From DAOUJI01 sp965237875 (GTDB taxonomy: Bacteria > Chloroflexota > Dehalococcoidia > Lucifugimonadales > JAGWBF01): DNA of 64,000 nucleotides. The stretch is taken from contig CBDEGP010000002.1 of the NCBI GenBank assembly GCA_965237875.1, forward strand, positions 1,302,001 to 1,366,000, given 5' to 3'. The notes below the pieces were generated by a model. That model was not told the origin of the DNA, made no database searches, and saw nothing but the letters and a program-made list of their open reading frames with translations. Positions 8,578 to 18,733 of the stretch are shown here, one piece after another; within the stretch, counting starts at the first letter, position 1; every line of letters starts with the position of its first letter. The position numbers were made by a program, and so were the translations under genes.

Positions 8578-10218
8578 ATGAGCAGCAAGACCGACCAGAC
8601 CGACCGCACACCGGCGGCCCTCTACGCCAGGGTCTCCAGCGACCGCCAGGACGTGGACCTGTCCGTGTCCGCACAGATGAGGGCGCTCAGGGACTACGCC
8701 GACAAGAACGACTACGAGATCGTCCGGGAGTTCGTCGACGAGGCGGAGAGCGGACGCGTGATGACCCGCCCCGAGTTCCAAAAGATGCTGGACGAGGCCA
8801 AGAGGACCGAGGCCCCCTTCAAGGAGATTTTGGTCTGGAAGTTCAGCCGCTTCACCCGCAAGCGAGAGCACGCCGTCATACTGAAGTCCATGCTCAGGCG
8901 CAAGGGCCTCCGCGTCGTCTCCATCACCGAGCAGGCCGAGGACAACCCCACGGGCAGGCTCCTGGAGGGAATCATAGAGACCGTGGACGAATTCTACAGT
9001 GAAAATCTTGGCCAGGAGGTCCTACGGGGTATGAGGGAGGCCGCATCCCGTGGCTTCTGGGTCGCTCCCATGGCCCCCTACGGCTACAAGAAGGTCAAGG
9101 TGCAGGACGGCCCCAAGGAGAGGCCCACCCTGCAACCGGACCCCGAAACGACCGGCATCGTCAAGCGCATCTTCGACCTGGCCGAGTCCCGCAAGGGAAT
9201 GATGAAGATCGTCCGCATCCTCAACGACGAGGGCATCGCCAGCCCCAGGGGTAAGCTCTGGAACAAGCCAACCGTCCACAACATCCTCAGAAACGAGGCG
9301 TACCTTGGGACCCTCGTCTGGGGCAACAACGCCAAGGACAACGCCGACCCGGTGCGGGTGGAGAAGGCGTTCCCCGCCACCGTCACCAGGACACAGTTCG
9401 ACCGGGTGAACCGGATAATGCGCTCCCGCGCCCCCAGGAACACCCACCCTCGCAGAGTGGGAAGCAAATTCCTGCTGAGCGGCCTGGTCAAGTGCTACAG
9501 GTGCAAGAGGGCGCTCTCGGGCCGGTACTCCAGCAGGGGCACGTTCCCCTACTATGTCTGTCACTCCTTCGTCAAGCGCGCCCCCGGCGCCTGCGATTCG
9601 CCCAGGGTGGACGCACGGCAGTTCGAGGAGCTGGTCGTCGGCCTGATTCGCTCCAACATCCTGACCGAGGGCAACATTCGGAGCCTGGTCAACGTCGTGG
9701 ACGAGCAGATGGACGACGTGGCCGGCGAGGAGCGCAAGCGGCTGGAGACCATCGAGTCGGAGCTCTCCGACGTGAGGGGCAGGCTCGACCGGCTCTACGA
9801 CCTGGTGGAGACGACGACCGAATTCAACATGGCCGACTTCGCCCACCGCATCCGGGACCACAAGGAGCGAAAGGAGCGCCTCGAATCCGCCGCGGAGGGG
9901 GCGAGGGCAGTCCTGGCCCAGCGCAGGGCGGTCCTCGATGACGTGAAGACGATCACGGCCTACGCCAAGGACATGAGCAGGTTCCTGCAAAAGAGCGAGC
10001 TGACGGAGCGGAGGGCCTTCATCGAGACCTTCGTCAAGGAGATCGAGCTCCTGCCCGACAACGCCGTCGTCCGGTACACCGTTCCCATGCCCGACGACAG
10101 CTTGATTCCGGGAAAAAAAGTGCAGGAGATACCGCTGAACGGCTCAGTGGTATCTTCCGTAAACGGTAGCCCACCAAACAATACAAAATCGAGAACCTTC
10201 ATTCGACGGACACAATAG
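8578..10218 (+). CDS. Large serine recombinase Rec1
   Basis: 546 residues. The N-terminal resolvase/invertase domain carries ALYARVSSDRQ with nucleophile S20 and the SRFTRKREHA active-site block. The recombinase domain follows (ASRGFWVAPMAPYGYKK), then a zinc ribbon (C306, C309 and two later Cys in YYVC and ACDS) and a long coiled coil (about 375-460). Such enzymes integrate and excise elements between short att sites. An AGGAGGAGGA ribosome site seven bases before the ATG at 8578 fixes the start. A 19-bp att-like core (10183-10201) encodes residues 536-542, so the last residues are contributed by DNA beyond the core. Very similar to Rec2 at 31052. Confidence 0.92.
   Translation: MSSKTDQTDRTPAALYARVSSDRQDVDLSVSAQMRALRDYADKNDYEIVREFVDEAESGRVMTRPEFQKMLDEAKRTEAPFKEILVWKFSRFTRKREHAVILKSMLRRKGLRVVSITEQAEDNPTGRLLEGIIETVDEFYSENLGQEVLRGMREAASRGFWVAPMAPYGYKKVKVQDGPKERPTLQPDPETTGIVKRIFDLAESRKGMMKIVRILNDEGIASPRGKLWNKPTVHNILRNEAYLGTLVWGNNAKDNADPVRVEKAFPATVTRTQFDRVNRIMRSRAPRNTHPRRVGSKFLLSGLVKCYRCKRALSGRYSSRGTFPYYVCHSFVKRAPGACDSPRVDARQFEELVVGLIRSNILTEGNIRSLVNVVDEQMDDVAGEERKRLETIESELSDVRGRLDRLYDLVETTTEFNMADFAHRIRDHKERKERLESAAEGARAVLAQRRAVLDDVKTITAYAKDMSRFLQKSELTERRAFIETFVKEIELLPDNAVVRYTVPMPDDSLIPGKKVQEIPLNGSVVSSVNGSPPNNTKSRTFIRRTQ
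10183..10201 (+). repeat. Putative att core, copy 1
   Basis: ACAAAATCGAGAACCTTCA, identical over 19 bases to 33637-33655 and over 15 bases (inverted) to 32590-32604. It lies within the last codons of Rec1. Arms on both sides differ between copies, as expected for serine-integrase att sites that share only a short core. Confidence 0.6.
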
Positions 10219-10353
10219 ACACGGAAACCTGAGGTACGCGTGGGCGGTCGATTTGGGTCCATTCAAGCCAGGTCGGTAAAGCGGACTCACAAATGGGTGT
10301 GTCACGTCGTTCCCGCGTACCCGAACGTATCACTAGGCCCGATGAACGGTTCG

Positions 10354-10494
10354 ATTCTTCTCAGGTGGACTCATCCCGATTGGCAGCGGTGCCGGAGGAT
10401 CATCCCTGGGATCGCCGGGGACCTCACGCAGGCTGAATTCCAGCAGGTCATCCTGTGGTGGTTGTCCAAAGGCCAAGCGTTGTACAGCCAGTGA
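10354..10494 (-). pseudogene. Relic of a helicase C-terminus
   Basis: The minus-strand translation reads SLAVQRLAFGQPPQDDLLEF and ends in MSPPEKN. It closely resembles the true helicase end just to the right (SLAFYRLAFGQPRQEDMLAAL ... IDLRPP). It is thus the tail of a second, diverged helicase of the same family, cut off at the island boundary. The rest of 10202-10596 shows no supported gene. Confidence 0.55.
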
Positions 10495-10596
10495 CCGCCG
10501 GAGTGGAGCTACCCGGCACGCGTCTCGCGGCAGCGGCGGGACCCGCGAGTGGCGCGGAACCCGACCTAACCCTTGCGACACCGCGTTCTCAGGGGG

Positions 10597-13500
10597 TCAC
10601 GCCCGTGGCGGCCTCAGATCGATCCGGAGCTCAGCCATCCGCTCCGGCCGCCCGGCGATACCACGACGCTGCAGTGCGGCCAGCATGTCCTCCTGCCTCG
10701 GCTGACCGAACGCCAGCCGATAAAACGCCAGCGACTCCTGCAGCTGGGCCCATCGCTCCTGATCGCGGCTCAAGGGAAGCGCCATGATGCGCCGTTGTAG
10801 CTGGGCATCGCCCGGGTATATCCAGAATGGAGTGAGGTCTCCAAGACCGTGGTCGTCTTCTGTCGCGGCGGCTTTGAAGACCGCGGTCCAAGGATCCGCG
10901 ACTCCTGGAGCCAGTGCCGCCGACCGGTGAGCGGCCGCGACGTTCTTGCGGATCGCGTGTCCCTTGTAACGATCCACGCGGCCCTCACGCTGCTCGAAGT
11001 CTACTGGATTGGCGGGAAGGTTCCAGTGGACCACCGAATGGCACCACCAGTGGAAGTCGATTCCCTCCTGGCCAACGGAGGTGGTAGCGAGAACGAATGG
11101 CCAGAATGGCGAGTTGAAAGCCGCCCTGACCTCGGGCAGTCTGGCTTCATCCTGGCTGTGGCGCATGCTGCCGAACCGCAGCGCGTACCGGCTCGGGAAA
11201 GCGATTCCCTCGCCGTCGAAGTTATCGATGTCGGTAGCTCGGTAAACCGACTCCCTGAGGGCTATCGCCCGCCGTGCGGTTGTGGCAAGCGAGATGAGCC
11301 CCTCATCGGTCGTCGTGTTGGCCCCGGACTCTCCGGCGAGATGGTGGATGTACTCGTCAAGGACGGCCTGCAGCCCCCCGTCGATGCAATAGCGAGCGAC
11401 CATCCGCCAGTACGCCCCATCGTCCCCGCGTGTGCTCGGGTTTGCGTACAGGCTATCGAGGAGCAGCATCGCATCGGGTCGGGCGAACAGGCTCCGCAGA
11501 CCGGTTGCGAGGATCGCTGCCGCACGCCACTGGCCCAACTCGGTCACGCGGTCGTCGGTCCGCTGCCGCCGTTTGAGTGCCCGCCACGCGATGTTCCCGG
11601 GGGCGCCTATACCGAGAAGCGCGCTGGTCGCGAGGAGGTCTGCTGGCCGCTCCGACTCCGGCGTCCATCGGGTCAAGGACCTGAGCAATAACTCAACATG
11701 CGCGTCCAGTCCGCGCGGCGCGTCCGCCGACTCGTGCTCGAGAGAACTACCCGCCAGCGCCTCGACCACGGTCCGTCTCTGCGCCTGGACCAATGCAGAC
11801 GCGAGAGCACTGCCCCGTTCAGCGCCCACAGGCGCGAACCAGTACCATACCGCGCTCGAGGTAGAGTTGGTGTTGCCGTCCGGACCAATGAGGGCCTCGA
11901 CGCGGCTTTGCGCCCATTCGAGCAGACGATCCACGGTCAGCGAATCCGGGTGGTCGCGGGCGGCATCCAGCGGGTCGGTGAGCGAGGCAAGTGCCGGCTG
12001 TGGCCAGAACAAGGCGAGCACCGACATTGAGGCAGGCCTCCCATCCGTCATTCGATAGTCGAGGCGACTCGAGATCGCTGCCCGGGCTGACGGCGTATTC
12101 GCGAAATTTCTTTCTCCCGCGAATATCCGTCGCTGCACCTCGTAGCTCAGAAGTGAGGCGATGGCGGACGGTGCGGCCACCCAGCTGGAGAAGATCAGAT
12201 GCTTGGTGATCGCAGTCGAGTCGACCGACTCATAAGGGCCGCCGAGCGAGTGGTAGGGTAGGGACGGGGGCATCCATAGCAATCGCCACCAACCTGATCG
12301 AGTGTCTCCGCAGCGAGGGCGCGCATGCGAGCGTTTGCCCAATCCAGAGGCTGGAACTGCTCCACGTCGGACTTCGCAATCCGCTGGGCACCACGGAACA
12401 GCGGCATCAACTGAGCCCGACGATCCGCGACCTTCATGCCGGCGCGCAAGTGCTCCCCAACGCGATATCCGTTCAGGAAGTTGAAAAAGTAGGGGGCAGA
12501 CTTCCAGTACTCGACGGTGAGCGGTGCCCTGACCGCGTCCGCGACCTGTCGCAGGGAGACGAAGCCCGCGAAGTCCTCAGCCTGAACATGAAACGGACCC
12601 GGGATGGTATCGACGGTGTTGGTGCGCCGGGTGCCTGTGGGCCGCTCGGTTCGAGCGATCCACTTCCGCAACTGGGCCTGAACGCGATCCCGAATCTCGA
12701 TCGTCGGCTCGCCCGAGAGCGCCGCCTGCCGCAGTTCATCGAGATCAGCTCGCACAGAGTCCACGGGCATTTCGGAACCGGCGAGGAACTCCAGCGTTTT
12801 CAGAAAGTCCGCGTAGTGCCCGGCGTCGGACGCGGCCTCCTCCGCGTATGTGAACGGCTTGTACGGAGTGGCCGAGAGCAACAGCACATGCGCGTCAGGT
12901 TGCTTGAAGAGATCGTTAGCCAGCTCTGCCGCCTCGCCGCCGGTCTCCACGTCGAGCAGATCGCGGAAGCGCTGGAACTCATCGAGTATCACGAGGTCCG
13001 GCTGGAGTGCTCTTAAGGCTGTTTGTGAGAGCATTCTGCGCAGACTCCCCAGGATCGAGCGCGCCCTTTCGCGCTGGCTGTCTGTCAGAGCCATGCGTCC
13101 CGCGACCTCATCGATCAGAGTGACGCGCGCGTGCAACTCCGGTCGAACTCCTCTAGGAATTCTCGGCGGATGTTGGGTTCGAAGCGTTGTGCGTCGACGG
13201 CGGAGATGTACCAATCGAGGAATCTCTGCCGGCTGGTTACAGTTCCCTGGAAAATTCGCTGCGCGGCTGTCGCCTTCGCCCCCCGAAGGTCCATATGATC
13301 GGAGAGGAGCGCATAGAGGACGGCACGCTCGTTTGCCGTCCCCATCTGCAATCCGAATTGAAATGACGTTGCCGGCGTGAATGCGACGAAGGTCGCCGGT
13401 TTGCCATCGCCGTCCACCGTTGGCTTCAGCAACTCAGGCCTTGTAATCAGGAGACTCAGCCGGGTCGCGAAGCTCGGGCTTTCCGAGCCGGTGATGTTGA

Positions 13501-13819
13501 GCTTACGAATGTTCTGAGCGGCGATTTCCGCGTTCGAGCACACGTAGACGATATCGATGCGACGCACGTGGTCGACCCGCTGCAAGTGCTCGACGGCCAG
13601 TGCGATAACTTCCTTCGCGACGTGTGTCTTGCCCAGGCCCGTCTCATCGGCCACGAGAAAACGCCGCGTAGAGTCCGGGTCGCGGTACAGGCGGCGGAAT
13701 GCATGCTGAGCCGTCGCTATCTGAAAGTCGCTTAGTGATGGTGCAGTGCCTGCCCGGAAGCCTTGAGTCACGAATGGACCTCCAGCATCGTTCGCCGCGC
13801 CGCGAGGGCCGGCAGCCAC
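10597..13819 (-). pseudogene. SF2 helicase of a defence-type operon, frameshifted twice
   Basis: Three overlapping minus-strand frames (13819-13115, 13214-12195, 12342-10597) together form one helicase of about 1070 residues. The first has Walker A DETGLGKTH, the second the DExH-like VILDEFQRF and motif III LLSATPYKP, the third motifs V-VI (TSVGQEGIDFHWW ... EQREGRVDRYKG). The joins fall near 13140 (FLEEFDR to ELHARV) and near 12290 (LDQVGG to WRLLWMPPSLPY). Each is repaired by adding a single G to a G run. This is either a sequencing error or a real inactivation. It is the last gene of the operon and would translocate on nucleic acid, probably with the PLD-like neighbour. Confidence 0.75.
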
Positions 13820-15570
13820 ACGTCATCCCAGCCAGGAGGGAGGATCACCCTGCCGTTCGGCGTCCGGCGAAGTCGCTCGACGATTGGCTCGAGGTGATCG
13901 ATTGACTCTGGCCTCTCAGACAGGGCACGCGCAAGCAGCTCCAGGACACCATGTCCGGCACCTGCCGACCAACTCCCTGGCCCGTCCCCCGTCACAGCAA
14001 AATCCCCGCTACTACCCGAGGCAAAGCCGATGAGCAGGGCCAGCAGCCGCAGGAATTTCTCCGGCGTGTCGATCTGCCTGGCCAGGATTTCCTGGAAACG
14101 GTCGTCCGGCGCACCGTCAAGCCGGGAGCAGATCACGGCCGAGCGCTCTACCACCTCTCCTTTGACCGTCCGGTGCGCTGTTAGTTGAAGAAAGGGTGTG
14201 ACATCTGCAAGCTCCCGCGGGGGCATCTCGAAGTCGGTGGGTCCGGCGGGATTTAACAGGTGAGTCTCTGCTGGACGGTTGTGGGCGGCGATGGTTACAC
14301 AGGTGCATTCGGGAATGTCAGGCAGTGCCCTATCGGCCGTTACGCGCGGCACCCATCCATCTGCCCGTCTTGTGACAGTTGTCCGGAATCGAACCTTCTC
14401 TGCTATGTCAATGAGCAGATCCTGAAGCGCACGTCCAGCCGTGCTGGCTTCATCGATATCCGGCCTCTCGGAGGCGACGTACGGCGTCAGCATCGCACGG
14501 AACGGTGCGCCTTCGCCGACAAGCGCGTCGACTCCGTACTTCGCGACGGGGCCAAGAAGCTCACAGAGGAACTCGATGTTGCCGCCAAAGCCCCCGTCCG
14601 TCGCGTTCGCCGAGCCCACGAAGAGATGCGCGAGCCGGGCCCGCTCGACCACGAAGACCTTCGCGTGCAGATGATTGAGGAAGCCGTGGCGAAGGTCCCC
14701 ATCGATGTCATCCCCCGAGAGGCTCGCCGTCGGATCGATCTCGAAGACATCCAGGTTTTCGAGGGCGGTTGGCTGAAGCGCGTGGAGTTCCTCCCCGCGT
14801 GAGACGAGCACAGCTTTCTGGCTGGCCCCCGGCCGGAGGAAACGCCCAAGCATGCCGTCTCGGACGAACGGTGAGATTACAAGCTTCCGATAGCCGCTGA
14901 AGTGCTCTTCGACCTGGAACCGCCGCGAACGCGGGAGTCCTATAGGGTGGAAGCGAGCCTCCCGAACGCCGTCCGGCAGGTCCCACTGAACCCTACTCAG
15001 CTCCTCGGCGAGCGCAGCAAGTGCGGCATCACGGTCGGGGGGCAACTGAGTGACGGCCAACTCGGACAGCGTGGATACGAACCTGGAGAGCGGTGCGTTT
15101 TCAGCTATTCGTCGCCTCTGCGGCCACCCGTCGAGCCAGAGGAGCGTATCCCAACTGCGATCGGCGGTGAGGTTGCGGGAGAGCACGAGGCACCGGTAGG
15201 AAGGCTCCTGCGACTGGTCGACGAATCGGAGCACCCAGACCTTGGGATGAAATATGTGGCCCGGCCGGGGCCTCCTCACTTCGTGGATCACATTCTCGAG
15301 AAGCGCCAGCAGATCGGACGGCCACGTCCCGGCATTTATGGCCCCTGCCTGGCAGAAGACATCGAGCCGGTCGCCCATCCCGCGCAGGGCCTCCATGACC
15401 TCTATGGGGTCCAGCTGATCATCGAACCGAAATCCCGCGAAGGCAAGCGGGACCATCAGGGCTGTCGCGAGATCGAGTGTAAACGTCGTCGCGACCGCGC
15501 GATCCAGGGGGTGACTGGGGGGCGGTCTCAGCGCGTCGAGCAGAAGCTTGCGACTGTCAGGAGCGAGCAC
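13768..15570 (-). CDS. Phospholipase-D-like nuclease candidate
   Basis: About 600 residues with two HKD-like motifs: HPKVWVLRF followed by LVLSRNLT (near residue 108), and HAKVFVVE followed by VGSANATDGGFGG (near 302). In the second, the usual D is an E. Pairs of HxK motifs form the active site of PLD-superfamily nucleases and phospholipases. Beside a helicase this suggests a DNA- or RNA-cleaving effector, as with DrmC of DISARM, though I cannot assign it to a named system. GTG at 15570 has GGGAGG six bases upstream; an upstream TTG at 15594 is possible. It overlaps DUF6361 on one side and the helicase on the other. Confidence 0.75.
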   Translation of the reverse strand: MLAPDSRKLLLDALRPPPSHPLDRAVATTFTLDLATALMVPLAFAGFRFDDQLDPIEVMEALRGMGDRLDVFCQAGAINAGTWPSDLLALLENVIHEVRRPRPGHIFHPKVWVLRFVDQSQEPSYRCLVLSRNLTADRSWDTLLWLDGWPQRRRIAENAPLSRFVSTLSELAVTQLPPDRDAALAALAEELSRVQWDLPDGVREARFHPIGLPRSRRFQVEEHFSGYRKLVISPFVRDGMLGRFLRPGASQKAVLVSRGEELHALQPTALENLDVFEIDPTASLSGDDIDGDLRHGFLNHLHAKVFVVERARLAHLFVGSANATDGGFGGNIEFLCELLGPVAKYGVDALVGEGAPFRAMLTPYVASERPDIDEASTAGRALQDLLIDIAEKVRFRTTVTRRADGWVPRVTADRALPDIPECTCVTIAAHNRPAETHLLNPAGPTDFEMPPRELADVTPFLQLTAHRTVKGEVVERSAVICSRLDGAPDDRFQEILARQIDTPEKFLRLLALLIGFASGSSGDFAVTGDGPGSWSAGAGHGVLELLARALSERPESIDHLEPIVERLRRTPNGRVILPPGWDDVWLPALAARRTMLEVHS

Positions 15571-16780
15571 GGCCGCCCTCCCGACCGCGGGCAATGTCGT
15601 CTAGAAGTCTCGCCACTACCGGCCACCGGAAATTGAGGCGGGCGGACCCGGAGGCCCCACCCCACTGCCGCATGAGCCTGTCGTTGCGGAGCCGCGCCTG
15701 ACTTCTCTTTTGAAAGACCTCCCGGTTCATAATCAGCGTCCGGGCATGTGGGTCGTCTGCGAGCCCGTGGCTGATCCGCTTTAGGGTCAGGGCTACCCAA
15801 TCAGTCACGAAGCTGAGCGTACGCGCCGCGGCCGGCCTTTCCTGCTCTGTTACGAGCGTCCAAAGTTGGTTCAGGTCCCAGCCTCCCAAGTCGCTCGATT
15901 CGACCTCTCGGCGCCACTCTTCAAGTTGTGCCGCGTAGTGGTCCCGGCACTGCTCGTGCTCCAAGAGGCCAAGTTTCCCGGCACGTTCGGCAAGGAGCAC
16001 GTTATAGAGCAGAGCAGCCCCATGCATTGCGACGGCGAAGCGCCGGGCCTCATCGAGAGCGTTGCGAACGCGGCCCGTAGCCACAGCGACGTCGGGATCC
16101 TCCCATGCGTACCGGGCGGTGACCTCGGGCCGGTTCCCCTTGGCGACCAGGAATTGGAGGAGGGTATCAGGTACAGCGTCGACGATCCGCTCGGCAAGCC
16201 ATGTCGCCTCGTCATGCGTGAGGGCAAAGTCGCAGCGGCTGAGGCTGAAGAAGTCGCCGGGAGGCTCCGGAATCGAGGGGTCCCACACTGAGTCGGAGCG
16301 TTCAAGAAACTCGGTTTCTTCGCCCAGCGGACGCGAGATCTGCCGGAGGCCCACGGTCTGCGCTTCCGTCCCCTGGTGCCTCAAGATGCCGAAGCGTCGC
16401 AGGCTGTTCCAGTAAATGCCCGAAGGGAGGTTCTGGACGGCAACTCCCACGTTGCGTCCGATCAATCCATCGAGATCACCGCCGTCCCGCAGCGCGCCGA
16501 TGAGGCGCCGTTCCTGCTGATCCACCCACGAAGAGAGTCGAGCCCCTTGGTATCTGTGTCTGGCTCCTTCTCGGAACAACCAGGGCACGAACAGGGAATA
16601 CCGGGCTCGCGTCAGCAGCACGGACGTTCCCGGAAAGAGCGCGTCGCTCAGCGCATCCCTAATCCGACCCAGTCCCAGTTCGTCGCGACTCTCCTGCTGC
16701 GAGAACATGGCGATGATCTCCCGAGCCCGACGCTGGTCAGACTCGGAATAGTCAAGCCACGCTAAAATGGCAGGCGCCAT
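15557..16780 (-). CDS. DUF6361 family protein
   Basis: 407 residues. The N-terminus matches the DUF6361 pattern: LAWLDYSESDQRR, then RDELGLGRIRDALSDALFPGTSVLLTRARY and FVPWLFRE. No catalytic motif is evident. As I recall the family, it is often found beside PLD-like proteins and helicases in bacterial islands. First gene of the three-gene minus-strand operon, overlapping the next gene. Function unknown; a sensor or scaffold role in defence is a guess from position. Codon use is high-GC like the other two members, so the operon probably moved as a unit. Confidence 0.7.
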   Translation of the reverse strand: MAPAILAWLDYSESDQRRAREIIAMFSQQESRDELGLGRIRDALSDALFPGTSVLLTRARYSLFVPWLFREGARHRYQGARLSSWVDQQERRLIGALRDGGDLDGLIGRNVGVAVQNLPSGIYWNSLRRFGILRHQGTEAQTVGLRQISRPLGEETEFLERSDSVWDPSIPEPPGDFFSLSRCDFALTHDEATWLAERIVDAVPDTLLQFLVAKGNRPEVTARYAWEDPDVAVATGRVRNALDEARRFAVAMHGAALLYNVLLAERAGKLGLLEHEQCRDHYAAQLEEWRREVESSDLGGWDLNQLWTLVTEQERPAAARTLSFVTDWVALTLKRISHGLADDPHARTLIMNREVFQKRSQARLRNDRLMRQWGGASGSARLNFRWPVVARLLDDIARGREGGRARS

Positions 16781-16900
16781 CTACCTACACTTCTCCTGGC
16801 AATTACGTACGAGGGCATCCGGTTAAGGACGATCTAATCCGTAGAGACTATAGGCTACCCAACTCCGGAGCGTCTACCGCCGCACTTTCCTAAGAGTAGA

Positions 16901-16933
16901 GTCCCGTCAAGTGGTGTAAGAGTGCGTCATCCT
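16901..16933 (+). repeat. IS256-type left inverted repeat
   Basis: Terminal repeat containing GTGGTGTAAGAGTGCGTCAT; its reverse complement is at 17780-17812 with one mismatch (C/T at position 8). Confidence 0.85.
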
Positions 16934-16972
16934 TAGCGGGCGAAGAAGAAAGCTCGAGAAAGGAGGACAACA

Positions 16973-17696
16973 GTGGTCAAGGAAAGGATGGACCTGCTGG
17001 AGCTATTGCGCAAGGGGGGAATGGACGGTGACGTCGTGGACTTCCTACGGGAAGCTCTGAGAGCGCTGGTAGAGGGGATCATGGAGGCGGAGGTGTCATC
17101 GAGGATCGGTGCTGAGTGTGGGGAACGCAGCCCAGAGCGGGTGACCCAGCGCAATGGGTACCAGTGAAGACGGTGCCTTCTGGTTGGCCTTCCTACGCTC
17201 ACTGTCCGCCAGGGGCCCTAGCGGGGTGGAGTTGGTCATCTCGGATGCGCATCAGGGACTCCGGGACGCTATCGCCACTGTCTTCGGCGGAGCCAGTTGG
17301 CAACGGCGCCGCACCCACTTCATGACCAACCTGCTCACTCGGGTCCCCAGGCGGGCTCAGCCCTAGGTGGCCACCATGGTCCGCACTATATACCAGCAAC
17401 CGTCTCCCCAGGAGGTGCATGCCCAGCTCGACAGGGTGATCGCTCAGCTAAAGGACCCGTTCCCAGAGGTCGCCTCTCTACTGGACGAGGCTGGGCCAGA
17501 CATCCTGGCTTTCTCCAGCTTCCCACTCGCCCACTGGAAGAAGATATGGTCCAACAACCCCCTAGAGCGTCTCAACAAAGAGATCAGACGCCGCACCGAT
17601 GTCGTGGGCATCTTCCCTAACAGGCCAGCCACCCGTCGCCTTGTTGGCGCCGTCCTGGCCGAACAGCACGACGAATGGGCCGTCGGCCGTCGATAG
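16973..17696 (+). pseudogene. IS256-family transposase, broken
   Basis: The first 60 codons match the IS256 (transposase mutator) N-terminus: VDFLREALRALVEGIMEAEVSSRIGAECGER ... RNGY. The frame then jumps, losing about 130 residues with the first catalytic Asp region, to GAFWLAFLRSLSARG and ELVISDAHQGLRDAI (second Asp). After a stop it resumes as WKKIWSNNPLERLNKEIRRRTDVVGIFPN with the catalytic Glu. At least one deletion and one frame break are needed, so it cannot make active transposase. The inverted repeats could still be mobilised by an intact relative elsewhere. Confidence 0.85.
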
Positions 17697-17779
17697 ATCA
17701 CACCCGAGATAACCCCCTTCAACGAAGGTCTTCAGGAGGCCGAACTCGCACAGGCCACTGCGGCCTAAACATCATCAAT

Positions 17780-17812
17780 AGGATGACGCACTCTTACACC
17801 ACTTAACGGGAC
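17780..17812 (-). repeat. IS256-type right inverted repeat
   Basis: Reverse complement of the left repeat, starting AGGATGACGCACTCTTACAC and ending GGGAC. It defines the right end of the element. Confidence 0.85.
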
Positions 17813-17932
17813 GTGACCCTCACCCCACACTCTTCACCACCATAGTCTTCTCGGGTCCCATTAACCACATGCCAGGCGTTTAGACCTGCGGATTCGCCAT
17901 GCGCGACGGTGCCTGGGGCGTCTGCTACTTCA

Positions 17933-18429
17933 TCAATTTCTGTATGAGTTGTTCCATCGATGGGAACATTCTCGGTACCGGAAATGCCGCTCTCCCCATT
18001 TTATTCCAATACGGGAGGTTGACCAGATGTTCACGCCTTTTCTCGCATTGCTCGGTATCGTGAGTGGTACAATTTCGCCGGCTGGAGAATAATGTTCTGG
18101 AGGACCTGAAGGTTTATGCTGAATCTCATCTAAGGGGTGTCTTACCGCCTCGATCGCGACCAACAGATCGACACAAATGTCAGCCTCTGCCAGGCACTCG
18201 GCCAGCTTTATGACGGTTACGCCGCCAAGGCTGTGCCCAACTAGGAATACCGGCTGGTTGGGATTCTCCTCGACTGCTCCTTGCACGTAATTACACGCTT
18301 CGCTAAATTGGGGCCACAGGAAATTTCTTGAAGGCTCCAATATGGGAGGTCCCCCATCTCGTGAGTCCCATGGGACTCCTCGCTACTTGGAGACCCTCCG
18401 CTGAGCCCGGATATAGACACTGCAACCAT
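17933..18429 (-). pseudogene. Alpha/beta hydrolase relic with frameshift
   Basis: Two minus-strand frames join into one protein of about 165 residues: MVAVSISGLSGGS ... GDLPY, then LEPSRNFLWPQFSEACNYV. The second frame contains FLVGHSLGGVTVIKLAE, the GxSxG nucleophile elbow of alpha/beta hydrolases. The break near 18340 is repaired by one extra T. The frame lacks an obvious catalytic Asp/His tail, so it is also short for the family. It lies between the IS element and the phosphonate cluster, typical of decayed island DNA. Confidence 0.5.
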
Positions 18430-18733
18430 CTTAGCATCCCTTTCTAATTCGAAATATCGTGCCGTACCGCTTTTGGCGCCGATGGTGTGTTCAAATATAC
18501 CTGAACGTCAAGCCTACTCAGAGTGCCTACCAAAACCGCCGATTGCAAGCGCCCCTCTTTGGCTTAGGGACTCCGGTATCGTTTTGTGCGTCGCCGAGGT
18601 CAGGGGAGAGTCGAACTCCCCCTGAAACACGGACTGGTTCTTCTGGTGGCGGCGAACTGGGCTAGAGGCACGGCGGCTGTGCCAGCCGAAACCTTAGCCG
18701 TTCTTAGCGGCTCCCACCTGGGTCGCTACGGCG
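18430..18733. other. Intergenic, no gene seen
   Basis: About 300 bases with no supported coding frame. It holds a small hairpin at 18601-18624 whose minus-strand loop reads TTCGACT like a tRNA T-arm, but no complete tRNA or tmRNA can be folded around it. Confidence 0.4.

Larger units (their letters stand above)
16901..17812 (+). mobile_element. IS256-type element, internally deleted
   Basis: A 912-bp unit bounded by 33-bp inverted repeats (16901-16933 and 17780-17812) that match at 32 of 33 positions and start GTCCCGT. Intact IS256 members are about 1.3-1.5 kb, so some 400 bp are missing from the transposase. No target-site duplication is visible in the bases next to the repeats. Confidence 0.8.

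Noticed and set aside
10240..10494. Plus-strand frame of 84 codons after Rec1
   Set aside because: No start signal or family. The minus-strand helicase relic explains the apparent coding in part of it.
10849..11691. Plus-strand frame of 280 codons in the helicase region
   Set aside because: It is antisense to sequence carrying helicase motifs V-VI and has no family match of its own.
18591..18640. Possible tRNA or tmRNA 3' end on the minus strand
   Set aside because: A stem with loop TTCGACT resembles a T-arm, but no matching acceptor stem, anticodon arm, tag reading frame or CCA could be found. It may be chance.
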